In this document: positions 21,583 through 33,258 of the stretch, piece after piece | Position numbering within the stretch: the first letter of the stretch is position 1 | Layout of the letters: each line of letters starts with the position of its first letter | Assembly (NCBI RefSeq): GCF_000208865.1 | Contig: NC_018395.1 | Coordinates: 3,379,920-3,443,919 of the forward strand | DNA: 64,000 bases | DNA from: Neospora caninum Liverpool | Taxonomy: Eukaryota > Apicomplexa > Conoidasida > Eucoccidiorida > Sarcocystidae | Direction: 5' to 3' | The notes under the pieces: generated by a model | The model's input: the letters and a program-made list of their open reading frames with translations, nothing else | The model's database searches: none | Told to the model about the DNA's origin: nothing | Program-made: the position numbers and the translations under genes

Positions 21583-22866
21583 ATGTCGAGCCACGGCAGG
21601 AAGTCAGTGGGTTTTGGTCCGCCCGGTGGCCGGGGTGTACTTGGCGCCGGTGGAGCCTCCAAGTTCTCCGCTGCAAAGGGGGGGCCTGTCAAGAGGGGCA
21701 TAGGGGGGGAGATGGGTAAGGCAAGGCCTCCGAACACACGGCAATCCACCGGCGCCCCAGATGCAGCGCAGAACCTGGATGAGCTCGTGGATAACGACCT
21801 TTGCAATGTCCTTGCCTCCAAGCAGTTCGTGAACGAAGCCGACTTCTCGGAGGCCCTTCTTGTTGCTTCTAATGAGGTAAGAGTTGGGCACAAGCGACAA
21901 ATGTTGCGTTGAAAAGTCCCAAGCCGAGAGTTCGGGGGAAACGGGAGGAATCGTCCTGCCCGAGAGGCCGAGAAAAGAGACGGGAACCACTCTGGACGTA
22001 CCTCTTCGATGCTTGAACAGACATTTTGTTTGTCAGTGACTCGCGTGCAGTCAGGCAAAACGCCTTGATCCGAGAGTCTTTGGGGAATGGACGTGAGCCT
22101 ATGGGAGTTCACCGTCCACAGAGGGACAGGCGTCTGGAAAAGAGCCATAAAACGTGAAATCTATCGCCGCCACGGCGCTCCCGTTGAAAGAAACATTCGC
22201 TTCCGTGTGTTCTCTTTTCAGTCAACGCGGCTGGATTTGGAGCTCGGGCAACTCGTCCGAAGGTTCCAACAGTTGGTAGCAGAGAACAGGTAAGGAGGCG
22301 GGAGCATCGAGTGCACGGATCGCAGCGACGATGGTGATGCGCTCTGCTTCTCCATTCACCGGTGAAAAACCGAAAGTCGGATTGCAAGCTATCGCTCCGG
22401 AGCTTCTGCATCGTGCACTCAAGAACGTGAAAGCTATGCTGCTTCTCAGCTATGAAGGGTTTCTCATCTGCCTTTAAGTATCAAACCAAAGGCCCCACGA
22501 GTTTGCTGCCACTTCGCTGTCGTTGTGACGCATAGTCTGGATTATGCTTCGTGGTTCTCCACGATACACCTGTACTTTATGATTGCCACCATCGTGTGTC
22601 TCCTATCGTCCGTCTGGTCTTTCAGTGCCTGGTTCTGTTCATGTGTTCAAGTTACTGCTTGCGGGCGACCTCGAACATTCGATCTTGATCAACTGTGTCC
22701 GTTTACGCTGATCCACCCTTTCTGTGTGCTGTGCGCGCGTCGTAGTCGTACCATCACTGTACTAGATGAGCACATCGACGCGCTCGCTCCTCTTGATGAT
22801 GACGAGAGCAAAGAACAGATACAGGAGCAAGACAAAGAGAAGGCAGTGGGAGCTGACAATGAATGA
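21583..22866 (+). CDS. Small coiled-coil protein, three exons, unknown function
   Basis: Exons 21583..21876, 22222..22289 and 22746..22866 (donors GTAAGA and GTAAGG, acceptors TTTCAG and CGTAG, phases 0 and 2) give 160 residues. Residues 1-65 are Gly/Pro/Lys-rich and disordered (KSVGFGPPGGRGVLGAGG). Residues 67-145 are predicted helical and acidic, with NLDELVDNDLCNVLASKQF, then STRLDLELGQLVRRFQQLVA and TVLDEHIDALAPLDDD. The tail is Glu/Gln/Lys-rich. Such a layout fits a subunit of a tethering, BLOC/BORC-like or mitochondrial small-protein complex, but no family signature is certain. The third-exon acceptor is the weakest point (GTCGTAG after a moderate pyrimidine tract); however, phase and the immediate coding potential agree. 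Confidence 0.6.
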
Positions 22867-24258
22867 CTGATGGATCACCCCTTCGAGACAACTGACGCTC
22901 CGAGCCATGGAGCCTACGCCTGAGCACCAAGAGTTGGCGTATGCAAGAATTCTCCAAGCTCCTCGAAGTCAGACGTAAGAATAGTTCATGTTCAAGAGGA
23001 CAGCTCGCATTTGCCAGTCACGTCCGGAAAAACTCAATCCATGGCGGCGAGGAATAGGGGATACGCTTGGTGAAAACTCCTCTTGCTCCTTCCCCAGCAG
23101 CAATCTCCCGGAACAACTCCGGGCTGCGGTAGTAAGGGGGAAACCAGTTTGCGGTCTGCTCCGGCGGAAAAACGCGGGTGGGCGTCCTGCGTAAAGAACG
23201 GTGGAGCCTTCGTTTCTCATCAGCAGGGCGCTGTTGTTTGCGACTTCCACACTCTTCCTAATAAGTACAGTTCGACCAGCAGCGTGCTTCAGTGGGTCGT
23301 GCGTCGTCTTTCAGAGGGAAATGTCACCAACGAAAAATTCACAACTGCCACTCGAGCCCTGTTGATGTAGGCCGTTAAGTATCAGATATTTTGAATATCA
23401 AACTGCTTTACGCTTGTGTCGGAGACTTGAGTTATCTCTGCGTTTCGCGAGGAAGGATTTGGTGTTCTCTCCCAGAACTTACGTCAATGGCTCAGTCTGG
23501 TAGCGTTTGAAGCATGCGCCGGTCTCTTCTAGCGCGGTTCCACCGCTTAGGCTTTCGAAATTTCACGTGGGTTTGCGCAGGCATGTAGAGCCGAGCATTT
23601 TTCTGAATGATATTTATGCAGTCCTCTGTGGAAGGGAAGGGGACACTCCGAAGGATCCACCTGCAGGGTGCACCCCTATTATACGTGGGGCTCGTATGAA
23701 GGTCAACATCTTTCACATATGAAGGTCAACATCTTTCACATATGAAGGTCAACATCTTTCACAAAGCCGTCTGTCAGAGACAACACGTTGTTGCGGCACA
23801 CTGTGGGAGGCGAAGGGGCGGCGTAGGCGCTGCATTTAGACCAGGCGTACACGGTGTAGACCCTTCCGATTTAGATTACCTTACATATGGTAGAACAGCG
23901 CGTTACTTGGCTTCTTCGAAAGGACACGTTTGCGGCCAAGGGTATATGCGGGAAACGGGACGCGCTAAGCAGCCGGTTCGTGGCCGGAGTCAAGCAGCGT
24001 CCAAGAAGCTCGACCGAACGAAGCCGCAGTTCTTCAGCACATCAAGGGAAGTTCAGCCGTCACAGGTCCGCCACTGCTGGGACTGGTTTGGTGAAGCTGG
24101 AGGACTACGTAAGAATGCTGGGTGATATTTTCTCCGGCCAGGCAGATGCTGTAATTTGTGAGTGGAAAGTTTGTTCGTAGCGTCTCTTTCAGTTTTGTGA
24201 CTTCGCTTTTTTCCGTTAGCGGTTTGGTTCTGTGCCTAGAAGAAGAGGCCTTTCCCAC
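22867..24258. other. Spacer with a 23-bp triplication, no supported gene
   Basis: A 127-codon plus frame at 23742..24125 starts at an ATG inside the 23-bp repeats but has no domain or signal peptide. No other content is supported. Confidence 0.35.
23695..23763. repeat. 23-bp tandem repeat, three perfect copies
   Basis: The unit TATGAAGGTCAACATCTTTC plus ACA occurs three times head to tail at 23695, 23718 and 23741 with no visible mismatch. Confidence 0.95.
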
Positions 24259-25079
24259 ATGCTTCCTGCCGACGGTGGCCTCGTAAGGTGCGGTATGCGG
24301 ACTCAAAGAGACGCTTGCCATACGTCCCCACGGACGAGGTTCCGCACGTGTGTGCATCTTGGCTCTGTGCTAGGCAGTGTTATTCTCTGTGGTATTTTTT
24401 ACCATGCGTTGGTAGACAATTCTACGGCAATCGCGGACGCTAGAGAAGTAGGGGAAAAGGGCAATGCAGATCTGGAGTCGCCAGTCAGGCACAACGAGAA
24501 CCCCCCGCGGAAGAACGTCCGCCGCAAACGGAATGCCACGTCTTACAAAAAATCTCACCCAGAAGTTGTAAGGCAAAACACAAAACGCTCCACAAAAAGT
24601 ATGTACTCTCAATAGGCCAGGTCTGGTTTATAGAATTATTTTTAAGTAAAGAAGCTAATATTTTAGAATAACTTGGTAGAAAATTCTTCTGCTCGATTTG
24701 GCCATGATGGCGCCGCTTCCGCCTGCGGTCCTGCTTCCTCCTCCAGGAGAACAAACGCCTGCTCTGGTAGAGCGCGTTCATATTTGGTTTCTTAAGTTGT
24801 TCTTCATTTCTGTTTCCATGTGCAGGTAACCGGGATGTTGTGGGCAACATGGTTGATGATGCTCCTTTCCGTGGTCGGGAGCGTAGGATATTACGGCGCG
24901 GCACGACGCAACCTGCGTTTCGCTTGATACTGAAGGAATTAGCCAAAACAGCCATGGAGATAATGAGCTTCACTGACGGCGGTTCTGGCAATCCCTTCCG
25001 AGAATATAAACGCCCGGGGGTTCTAGGGAATGGGGAAACCGACACTGCAGCCCTCACTGTGTGGGCGAATGCTGTCTGA
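24259..25079 (+). CDS. Two-exon signal-anchor (secretory) protein ending in a minisatellite
   Basis: Exons 24259..24598 and 24826..25079 (GTATGT donor, TGTGCAG acceptor, phase 1) give 197 residues. A second ATG at 24295 is also possible. Near residues 34-58 a hydrophobic run (VHLGSVLGSVILCGIFYHAL) follows a basic region, the usual arrangement of a signal anchor or recessed signal peptide in coccidian dense-granule proteins. After it come an acidic then strongly basic stretch (RKNVRRKRNATSYKK) and a helical basic domain (GRERRILRRGTTQ, LILKELAKTAMEIM). The stop TGA at 25077..25079 lies in the first unit of the 35-bp repeat array and exists only because that unit has CTGAG where the others have CTCAG. 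No family is recognised. Phase agreement and the hydrophobic segment are the support; composition is otherwise unremarkable. Confidence 0.5.
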
Positions 25080-25309
25080 GACTTCCAGTCACTGTGTGGG
25101 CGAATGCTGTCTCAGACTTCCAGTCACTGTGTGGGCGAATGCTGTCTCAGACTTCCAGTCACTGTGTGGGCGAATGCTGTCTCAGACTTCCAGTCACTGT
25201 GTGGGCGAATGCTGTCTCAGACTTCCAGTCACTGTGTGGGCGAATGCTGTCTCAGACTTCCAGTCACTGTGTGGGCGAATGCTGTCTCAGACTTCCAGTC
25301 ACTGTGTGG
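25055..25309. repeat. 35-bp minisatellite, seven full units plus a partial one
   Basis: Units begin CACTGTGTGGGCGAATGCTG at 25055, 25090, 25125, 25160, 25195, 25230 and 25265, with a partial unit from 25300. Units 2-7 look identical; unit 1 differs by C to G at 25078. All three plus frames stay open through units 2-7, so length changes would not introduce stops within the array. Confidence 0.97.
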
Positions 25310-27394
25310 AAATCAGTAAGCCAAAGGGTGCTTGATGTTGCGGTTTCTCATACCACCGTCTTCCCGCACCGAAAATGCAACAGCTACACTGTGAAGCTTG
25401 CGTGGTGCACGCAGGGGCAAGTCATCACCCAAAAGCAACGGTAAAGACAATTTTGTTTGTTTTTTACAAGTGTCCGTGCCCTGATCGGTTCGAAACATAC
25501 ACGTGCAGCGACATCAAACACTGCAGAGCAGAATTTTGGAGTGTAGGTCGCTCGTCACGGCGGTGCCGTCGGGCCACCCTCAGTGTTCTTAACTTGGAGA
25601 TCTTTCTAACTTTAAGTCGAAATTCGTCCAATCGAAGACCGAGCTAGGGCAAAGCATTCGGCGACAGGCTCAGGCACCAGAGAACGGGGGGGTCACTCTA
25701 TATTCCCCGTAATCAGAATGTGAGCTTTCCTGGTCGGCCGCACAGCGCATGCGACCAGACTTATGCGCAGGTTTTGTGTGCTCCGTAGTCGCAGTAGCAG
25801 AACCGTGGCGGCGATCTACAAAGGCATACCTCACCTCACTAGCGTAAGGGAGCACCGATTTCTTGCCTTTTGTGCCCTAGTTTTCCCAGAGGACACAACA
25901 CGCTTTCGAACTACCAACGGTATTTAGCTGGCGCTACACGGCCATCTCCATCGGTGTGGATGCCGTAATCGTGGGCTGCTCTGTGTGGTGGAAGGCAGAA
26001 CACTGTTTGAGAAACGAAGACCAGCAGGGGGTCCATGTGTCCTGGCTACGCACTTGGGCAACTGATGGTGTCCGGAAAGTCTTATGTCTTGTACGCTGTT
26101 TTGCCATGGTTCGAGAAATCCCCAATATGCGCCAGACTGGGATGGTGGAGTCGAAAGCGAATGCGACAGAAGCTCGGCATATCGACCCCGGTCTCGCCGG
26201 AGCTCACTCTACGGACACCAGAGAGGATATGCACACGGAAATGACAAGAGAGCATCGCCTCCAGTGGGGTTGCCTTTCTGGCCTTCGAGTCTGTGATGTC
26301 ATGCACGCAGCAGCAGCAAGCGCGCCTGTCCCAGTTTTTCCCTCTCGAGGAAGTGGAGGAACTGCGTTGGACAGAAATGTAAGCCTGCCGAAATCTTGAG
26401 AGCAGTGGAGCGCGACAAGGATGAACGGATGTGACGCACGCGAATAGTCAGCAATGCCACGAAAAAAACAGAAAGGGTCCCAACTGGCGAATTGAAACTA
26501 AGAAAGTCGTGTGCCTGGTCTCCGCGTTTCTTCGCCGGAAAGATACTGCCAAGTTTTAACATGCACGAGCTTCCCGCCTCGATTGCCTTGAGTGCATGCA
26601 GTGTTTTTACGGATTCTCGGCCTCGGTGACACGCTCCGTATACACTTCATTTCGTGGCGCTTTCAGTCGGCGGCGGACTGTGCTGGTCCGGCGAAGTCCA
26701 CTGTGTCCTCTCTTTGTCATCATCTGGAAAAAAAGTCTGGGGTGCCGCATCCAAACACGCGGTTAGAGCACACGGACGAGAAAAGGAGTCCCGCCGTCCT
26801 CTGCGGACTGAAGATTCTACAGAAATGTTTTGGGTGTCAGCTCAGGAGACAGAAGCTCCAGCTTTTCCCCTTTCTACTCTCCAGATTTACGTGCAGGGCA
26901 AATTTTAGCCGGAATCTCCTTCACACGAGTCTTTGGTTGCGGCCTCACCGCTTTCTGTCTTTTTCGACCGTGGGACCGGACCCCCGCATTGCTGTTGAGT
27001 CTTCCAGGAAGCTCGCCCGCTGCAGTACATCTTTACGACATTTTGCGTCGGTATAAACGGCACCCCATCCGGCTGTTCTCGGCGCTCTCTCTTTGCCCGA
27101 TCAGCGCCGCTTTCCGTTGTCCAACCCTGCGCATGCTCCGCGTACGCCGGCCGTCGCGCGCTCGAGTCGCTCCTCTCGTTCGCTACGCCTTCAGTAGGGA
27201 AAAGCGGTCTATGTCGTGCGACTACTTTAGCTCGCTCTCGCGTCGTCCGTGAGACTCTAGACAGGTTTCTGCGTTATCAAGGAAGTGTGAACACAATGCT
27301 CTCCTCGACGCCCAGCGTCGAGGTCCAGTCGTGTGTCGCTCTGGCGCTCCTTCCCTTGTAGCTTTCTCGACGAGTGAATGTGTGGAGAGAAGCC
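25310..27394. other. Spacer upstream of the Mpv17-family gene, no supported gene
   Basis: Open frames of up to about 155 codons occur on + (25956..26399, 26592..27056), but none shows a domain, signal peptide or splice partner. The part after about 26.9 kb is GC-rich with pyrimidine runs and probably includes the promoter and leader of the next gene. Confidence 0.4.
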
Positions 27395-30300
27395 ATGTCA
27401 ATCGCAGGCTGGGTTCCGCGGTATGCGCCAGGCCTGACAAGCGGCCGCGCCCTCCGCTCCCTTTCCTGCCCCGGGCCGTCGGCTGTTAGCCAGTCGTTCT
27501 TCTGTAGAGAAAAACCCGGTCAAGGCGAGAGAACAGACGGCCAGAGGAAAGAGGCGGTGTCTCAGCGGGCGTATGGACACCACGAAAACCCAGGCGCAGA
27601 ATGCCTCTTTTCTCGCAACTCACCGGTGCCCGCAGCCGTGGCGTCAGGACCACGAAAGCCGGTCCTCCCGCGACACGCTCGGCGGATCACAGGTACACAA
27701 AGAACCGCGAGAGTATGTACGCAAGAGGCACTCAGTGAGATAGAAATCGAACACCGTTTTCATCTGTTTCCCGGAAAAAGTTTCTTGTCCCGACACGGAG
27801 CCAGGCGGTCCGCTCTGACCGGCGATGGGCCTTTACAGGCTTTCGGCTCACCTTCCGCTCCTCAAAAGCCTTGGTCTTTCTGTACTCACCTCTCCGGACA
27901 CTCGCGGCGTAGTAGGCCAACGCGTGATCTCTCTTTCGCTTCTGCATCTTCGAGTGCGGCGTCTGCTCTGCGGTATTCCTGGGCTGCTTGCTGGTCTTCT
28001 TCCGCGCCTCCGCCGTCGTTTCTGCGGCGGTTTTCCAGTCTACTGTCGCTCACAGAGGCAGCTAGCCAGCCGTCGCGGCCTTTACATCCAGAGATCGGAG
28101 CGAGTGTCCCTTCCTCTCTTTCTCGGAAAGTAGGCAGGGTGGGAAAGGGAAACGGAGGCAGAAGCGGAATCGCGGAGGTAGCTACTGAGTTGCCGCTTTC
28201 CAGGAAAAGGAACAGGAGACACGAGTGTGGGGCGAGCCGGCAAAACACGTGTTTCGTGTCCTGTCGGGGATCTCTTTTCTTCTGCGATGATGGTGTGGCA
28301 TGGCGCAACGCTGCCGCGTCTACCACACATCCCTTAACGGCTCCTCTTGCGTCTCTTCGTTTTCTACATTCCTCTGCTCTGGCTGCCTCCGCTCGACCGC
28401 TGCCCGTGAGAGAAAACCCGGAGTCTGGTTGCCGCGAGGACACAAGAGGAAAGGAAGAACCTGGAGCCTCGTGCGAGAACCCAGGCCACGATTTTGGAGC
28501 GGGCACAGAACAGAGCGCGTTCCACGGGAGAGATCGGACGACAAGATGTGAAGGCAAGAGCCAAGGCGAAGGAACGTTCGGAGGGGCCAAAGAAGAGGGC
28601 GGAGCAAAAAACGGGAACTCGTTCCGTCAACGTCTAAAGCGCCCGATAAAAGATCCCCAGCAACTAAGGAAAGACATCCTTTTCAATTCCATTGCTGCGC
28701 TGACAATATATGCAATAAGTGACACGACCGCACAGAAACTGCAGCAGGGGCTTCGCGCACTTGCTGAACAAGGCGAGGGGAAAACGCGAGACGAGAAGGG
28801 TAGCGTGGACCTTTGCAGTGTAGGTACACTCGACGGAGGGGCTGCTGCAGGCAGCGCCTCTCTTTCTTGGCCTGCGTCTGACCGGGAAACGGAAGGGCGC
28901 GGTCGGCAGGGAGAGGATGAGGAGGCGCGAGGCGGGGGGAAGGAGGACTGGAACCTGAGGCGAGACGCGACTCGTGGCGAGGAGAAATCAAACAATTCGC
29001 GCGACAGTGGCACGAAGCAGGAGATAGGGGGGAAAAACGAAGGAGCAAACGACGAGAACGATTTACAAAGAGACGAGAGAAAGAAACTCGGCGACATATC
29101 TTTCTGGGAAGAGTGGGACTGTAGGAGGACCGCGTCCATCGCTCTAGAGGGAGTTCTTCTCAATGGTGGGTCCAGAAGAAAATGAGGAAACATACAAAAA
29201 CGGTGACAAAGGCAGGGGTTGACGCGCGAGATGGCGAGATAGGATGCAGTGAAGACAGAGAGCAGAAGCAAGCAAGAGTGTTGACAGTCCAAAGGCGAAA
29301 GACAGGTGACGGTAAAAGACCCTGTCACAGATCGCTTGGTTGACTGGTCTCTTGAGGAATCAACAGACGGTCTCTCTGTACTATATGTCCAAACAACCTG
29401 AATCGTTTCGCTTCCTTGTGTGTCTTGGGTTTAAGTGAAAACGACGCAAGATGAATCCTCAAGCACCTCGCAGGTCGTGTCTCCTTCGGTTCATCGTACC
29501 AAGTGAAGCAAGTCACTCTAAAACTCTTCTCCTTCCCTTCTGCATGTTTCTGGTTTTCTGTAGGTCAACGTCTCTCCGTACCTGATGTTCACGTGTGCCT
29601 AGGCATTTATATCGGTGCCAGTGTCCCCCAGGTGTCTAATCCCTTTTCCTGTTGGATGTTTGCGTGCTGGCGGTTCAGGTTTCTTTCTGACTGTATTCTA
29701 CCACAAATTGGAAGTTGTCGTCCACGACGACGCCTTGTCTTCAGGTGTCTCCGAGCCGAACACAGGCCGTACACAACCGCCTGTCTCCTCGTCGTCTGCA
29801 CACTCAGCTTCTTCGCCTTCTCCCAGTTGTTCGATTGCAAGGCAATCGTCCCCGTCGCTCTCCAGCAAAGGGGCTTCGCCTCGTTCGCCTCTCACTGTGC
29901 GACAGCGGAGCTTTTATCTTTGGCGCCAAAGCTTGTATAAAGTCCTGACGGGGCAGATTGCCTTCATGCCGGTTGCTGCCGTCATTTTCCTATTTTTAGC
30001 CCCCGTTTTTAGAGCCGGGTTGTTCTACCTTTTTCCTCCCGCGGGAGTCTCCGGACCGGCGGCTGCGATTGCTTCTTTGCCTTCTTTCGCGCCTACCTCC
30101 GTTGCGCAGCTGTCTCCGCCTCGCCACGATGCACGCGCGGAGTCTCCGCTAGCTGGGCTCCAAAGGGGGCCCTCTGCGACCGCGGTCGTACCTATCTCGT
30201 CGCCCGGCGGCGCGGCATCGGCGAGATGCGTGACGGGCCAGCCTCGCACAGTCAGTTCGTCGACGAGGCCAACCGGCCAGAATCCGAGAGAAGAAGATAG

Positions 30301-30977
30301 AAGCAGAACGGAGGAGGCGCAAGAGGAGAAACAATTCGTCCACGGGGACTGGTTCCGTCTTGCGTGCCGCGAAGGAATCCTGAGTATCGGCAGGAGTTTT
30401 TGGGAGGTGTACATCGCCAGTTGGTATGTGTGGCCGCTAACCGACCTCGTTAATTTCAGGTGAGCGCGCCGCGCAGCCTCGACTCTCTGCGAAACGAGGA
30501 TTTCTCTGTGCTGCTTTACCGTTGGGCTCTGTGCTCGTGCCGAAGTTCGCTGCCGATCTGTGCATGCGCTTCTCTCTCCAGCTGTCGTCGGCGCCTGTTG
30601 TACGGCAACAGATGCAGCTGACAGTCGGAGAGCTGTTGTCTCTGTCCCTCGGCGGAGCTGCGAGCCTCGAAGAAGAGGCCCGCGACTAGAGGCCGCATTC
30701 TGCTGTCCCGTGGCTCCGATTGTGCCGAGGTTCCCTGCTTGTTTTTGCTGTTCCCAGATACATCCCCCTGCGGTACCGCCCCCTGTGGGACACGACGATC
30801 GATTTATTCTGGACTGTCTACCTCTCCGTCGCTGCATACCCGCGAGGGCTGGAGATTGCGGCTCGTCTGGCGTCACAGAAGAGAGGCGATGGCGATTCCG
30901 TCGGCGCGGAGCCGAGGGGAGCTCTCACGACTCTCTGCCAAGCGGTCAAAATCCTGCTTTTTGATCCCCCTCAGTAG
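27395..30977 (+). CDS. Mpv17/PMP22-family membrane protein with long N-terminal extension and three inserts
   Basis: Exons 27395..29165, 29679..30459 and 30758..30977 (donors GTGGGT and GTGAGC, phases 1 and 2) give 923 residues against about 180-250 for typical members. Mpv17 relatives sit in the mitochondrial inner or peroxisomal membrane and are linked to channel activity and organelle homeostasis. Residues 1 to about 415 are Ser/Pro/Arg-rich and unconserved. Conserved blocks follow: RKDILFNSIAALTIYAISDT (near 424, first helix), acidic insert, EEWDCRRTASIALEGVLLNG then FFLTVFYHKLE (family DxxRTxRxxxxG...GPxxHxWYxxL), insert, VLTGQIAFMPVAAVIFLF (KxxxDQxxxxP), insert of about 100, WYVWPLTDLVNFRYIPLRYR (family WPxxQxxNFxxVPxxxR) and DLFWTVYLS. 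The acceptor at 29679 was chosen because it restores the second block. A mitochondrial presequence in the extension is possible but not obvious. Confidence 0.87.
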
Positions 30978-31544
30978 CAAGCCTCCGTGAGGAAATCTTC
31001 GCGCTCTTGCCTAAAGAGGGCGGAACAAAGCAAGAGGAATCAGGGCGGAGAGCAAAGACGAGCGAAACCACAGAGACACTGCATCGACCGCGCTTGGGGG
31101 CACGGCGGACCCGAGGAAGCCGCGATGGCGTAGGTCGCGTTTCTCTGGACGAGCTTGCAGTGTTATAAAGAAGGGGAACGAGAGACGTGAAGCAAACAAG
31201 GGTGTGCATCCGCGCTGGAGCAACCGCGAAACGAAGCTGAGGGGGTGCGGGAAGAACACCCCAAGCGCGCCGAGACTCCCTTCTCCAGGAAGCGGGAACA
31301 GAAGAAACAGAAGGTGGACCCGGGAAGACGCACAAAGAGGCAGGCCGATGGACACGCGGCCTTCTGCATCTAAACGTTTGACCTAGGATTCGCTGGACGC
31401 ACAAGGACAGACTCCAGAAAGTCTCTTGGATGCTCACGATCCCCTCTCAGCTTTTTTGCTGAACATTATGTCTCACTCTGTATACACACACACACATAAA
31501 TGAAGAGCTGTATATTCATATGCCGCTACACAAATATGCATACA

Positions 31545-31598
31545 TATACTTACGAATATATATAATATATATATATATGCATATATATATGTATATAT
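31545..31598. repeat. TA-rich microsatellite
   Basis: Alternating TA with occasional GC interruptions, preceded by a short CA run near 31485. Confidence 0.9.
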
Positions 31599-31966
31599 CC
31601 GCTTTCTCAGCCGAGAGGAATGCCCGGGAGGGAAGGCGTTGCGGCGAGGAAATGGGTCTCTCCCCTGTTTCGTTTTCCCGATCCGAAGAACCTCACTAAA
31701 ACCGGTGCTCTCCAGAAGACCTCTCCGATTTTTCGCGCGCAAATGGATTGGTGTGTCTCTAGGCGTGCACGCTGCGCAAAAACGTGACCAGGTTGAGTTC
31801 CAACTGTGCAAGCAGGTATGGGAGGAATGCAGGTTTTTGTCATGCGAGAATCCCGGCGACGCTCAGCGGTGTCTTTGGACTGCCGAGTGTTGAAACAGTT
31901 TGCTTTTCACACATTCAAATCTGCAAATCTTTACCGTGTATTGTCCGTATATCATCCGTTTATGTG

Positions 31967-32042
31967 TGTATATATATACATATATGCGTATATATATGTA
32001 TGTATACATGTATATATATGTATATATGTATATATACATGCA
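31967..32042. repeat. TA/TG-rich microsatellite
   Basis: Degenerate TATATG/TATACA repeats. Confidence 0.9.
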
Positions 32043-32509
32043 GTCATGCACGCATATGGCTTTCGTTGTAGGTATTGGGATTCTTTTTATGGGGTCTCGA
32101 TGTGGGCTATAGGAGAGAGCGAAGAGAAATAGAGTTTTCAGGTGATTGCAATTTGCCTCTTTTTCTGACTTGCGGCCTCGCGGCTGGTGTGCACTGATGC
32201 GTCGCCGCAGCAGGCCCTCAGCGTTTGTGTATTTTTTCCAGGTCTGTCGTGTGTCTCCTGTCTGGTCTCCAGCTTGGCACGTCTGTCTCTCTGTGCTTGA
32301 CAGGGAGGAACGGGCGCTCTCTTTCAGATGAAAAACCGCAACCAATGAAGCCACAATGAAGCTTTCTCGCACAGCTGGCGCCTCGTGGGGTTTTTGCATC
32401 TTTTTGGTGAATTTTCTCGTAGTCGAGACAGCCGATTCACGAGTGGACACGCAGCTTTCAAGATGACAGGCTAGCCACGCGCACGACCCTGCTCGGAATC
32501 ACCTTTATG

Positions 32510-32760
32510 CATATATGCACGTGCACATATATAAATATATAGTTAGATAGATAAATATAGATAGGTAGATAGATAGATAGATATCGATAGATAGGCAGAT
32601 AGATATACGTGGATAGGTAAATAGATATAAATAGATGGATGGATAGATAGACATATAGATAGACACATATATAGACAGAGAAATAGATAGTGATATAAGG
32701 ATATAGATAGGAAGATATAGATAGGTAGATAAAGATATATATAGATATGTGTATGTGCAA
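32510..32760. repeat. TAGA/GATA tetranucleotide-rich block
   Basis: About 250 bp of degenerate ATAGATAG repeats mixed with ATATAGAC variants. Any reading frame here is Tyr/Ile/Ser low complexity and should not be called as a gene. Confidence 0.92.
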
Positions 32761-33030
32761 TTATATTTGTTTGCTGCTGTCATGTGCTACAGTGGAGGCT
32801 GCATTGATTTCGCGCACATCCTCTCGAGGGGCGCATCGGGGCGAAGTCACAAAAATCGGCCACGTCTGTAAACCCAGTTTGTTTCGGGCCGCAGTGCGAA
32901 GCGCGCCTTCGCGGCATATCGAAAGACATTGGCACGCATGCAGTGCTCTAAGAAACTACATGCAGAAGCGTAATCTACAACAGGAGGCAGGGCTGGAACC
33001 CAACTCTATGGGAGCTGACGGCTTATACAC

Positions 33031-33060
33031 CGATATATATATATATATATATGTATATAA
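33031..33060. repeat. TA microsatellite
   Basis: About ten uninterrupted TA units. Confidence 0.9.
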
Positions 33061-33228
33061 AGAGTTAGATAACATCACTCAATTTTGGATGAAACCTCTG
33101 ATGGTAGATTAGTGACGATCTTATTCCTTGCTATTGGATACAGAGAGATTCACCGTTCTGGATGTGTACTGAGACTAAGAGGTTCGCTTCCTGAAACGTG
33201 AATACGCCAAAGCCATGCTGCATGAATA

Positions 33229-33258
33229 GACATATATATATATATATATATATATATG
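33229..33258. repeat. TA microsatellite
   Basis: About thirteen TA units followed by GTACGTATG. Confidence 0.9.

Noticed and set aside
23484..23550. tRNA-like elements (TGGCTCAGTCTGGTAG and a GGTTCCACC block at plausible spacing)
   Set aside because: The acceptor and anticodon stems do not pair and the D-stem has a mismatch; no full cloverleaf can be folded.
32458..32783. Tyr/Ile-rich minus-strand frames
   Set aside because: Translation of the TAGA/GATA microsatellite, not a gene.
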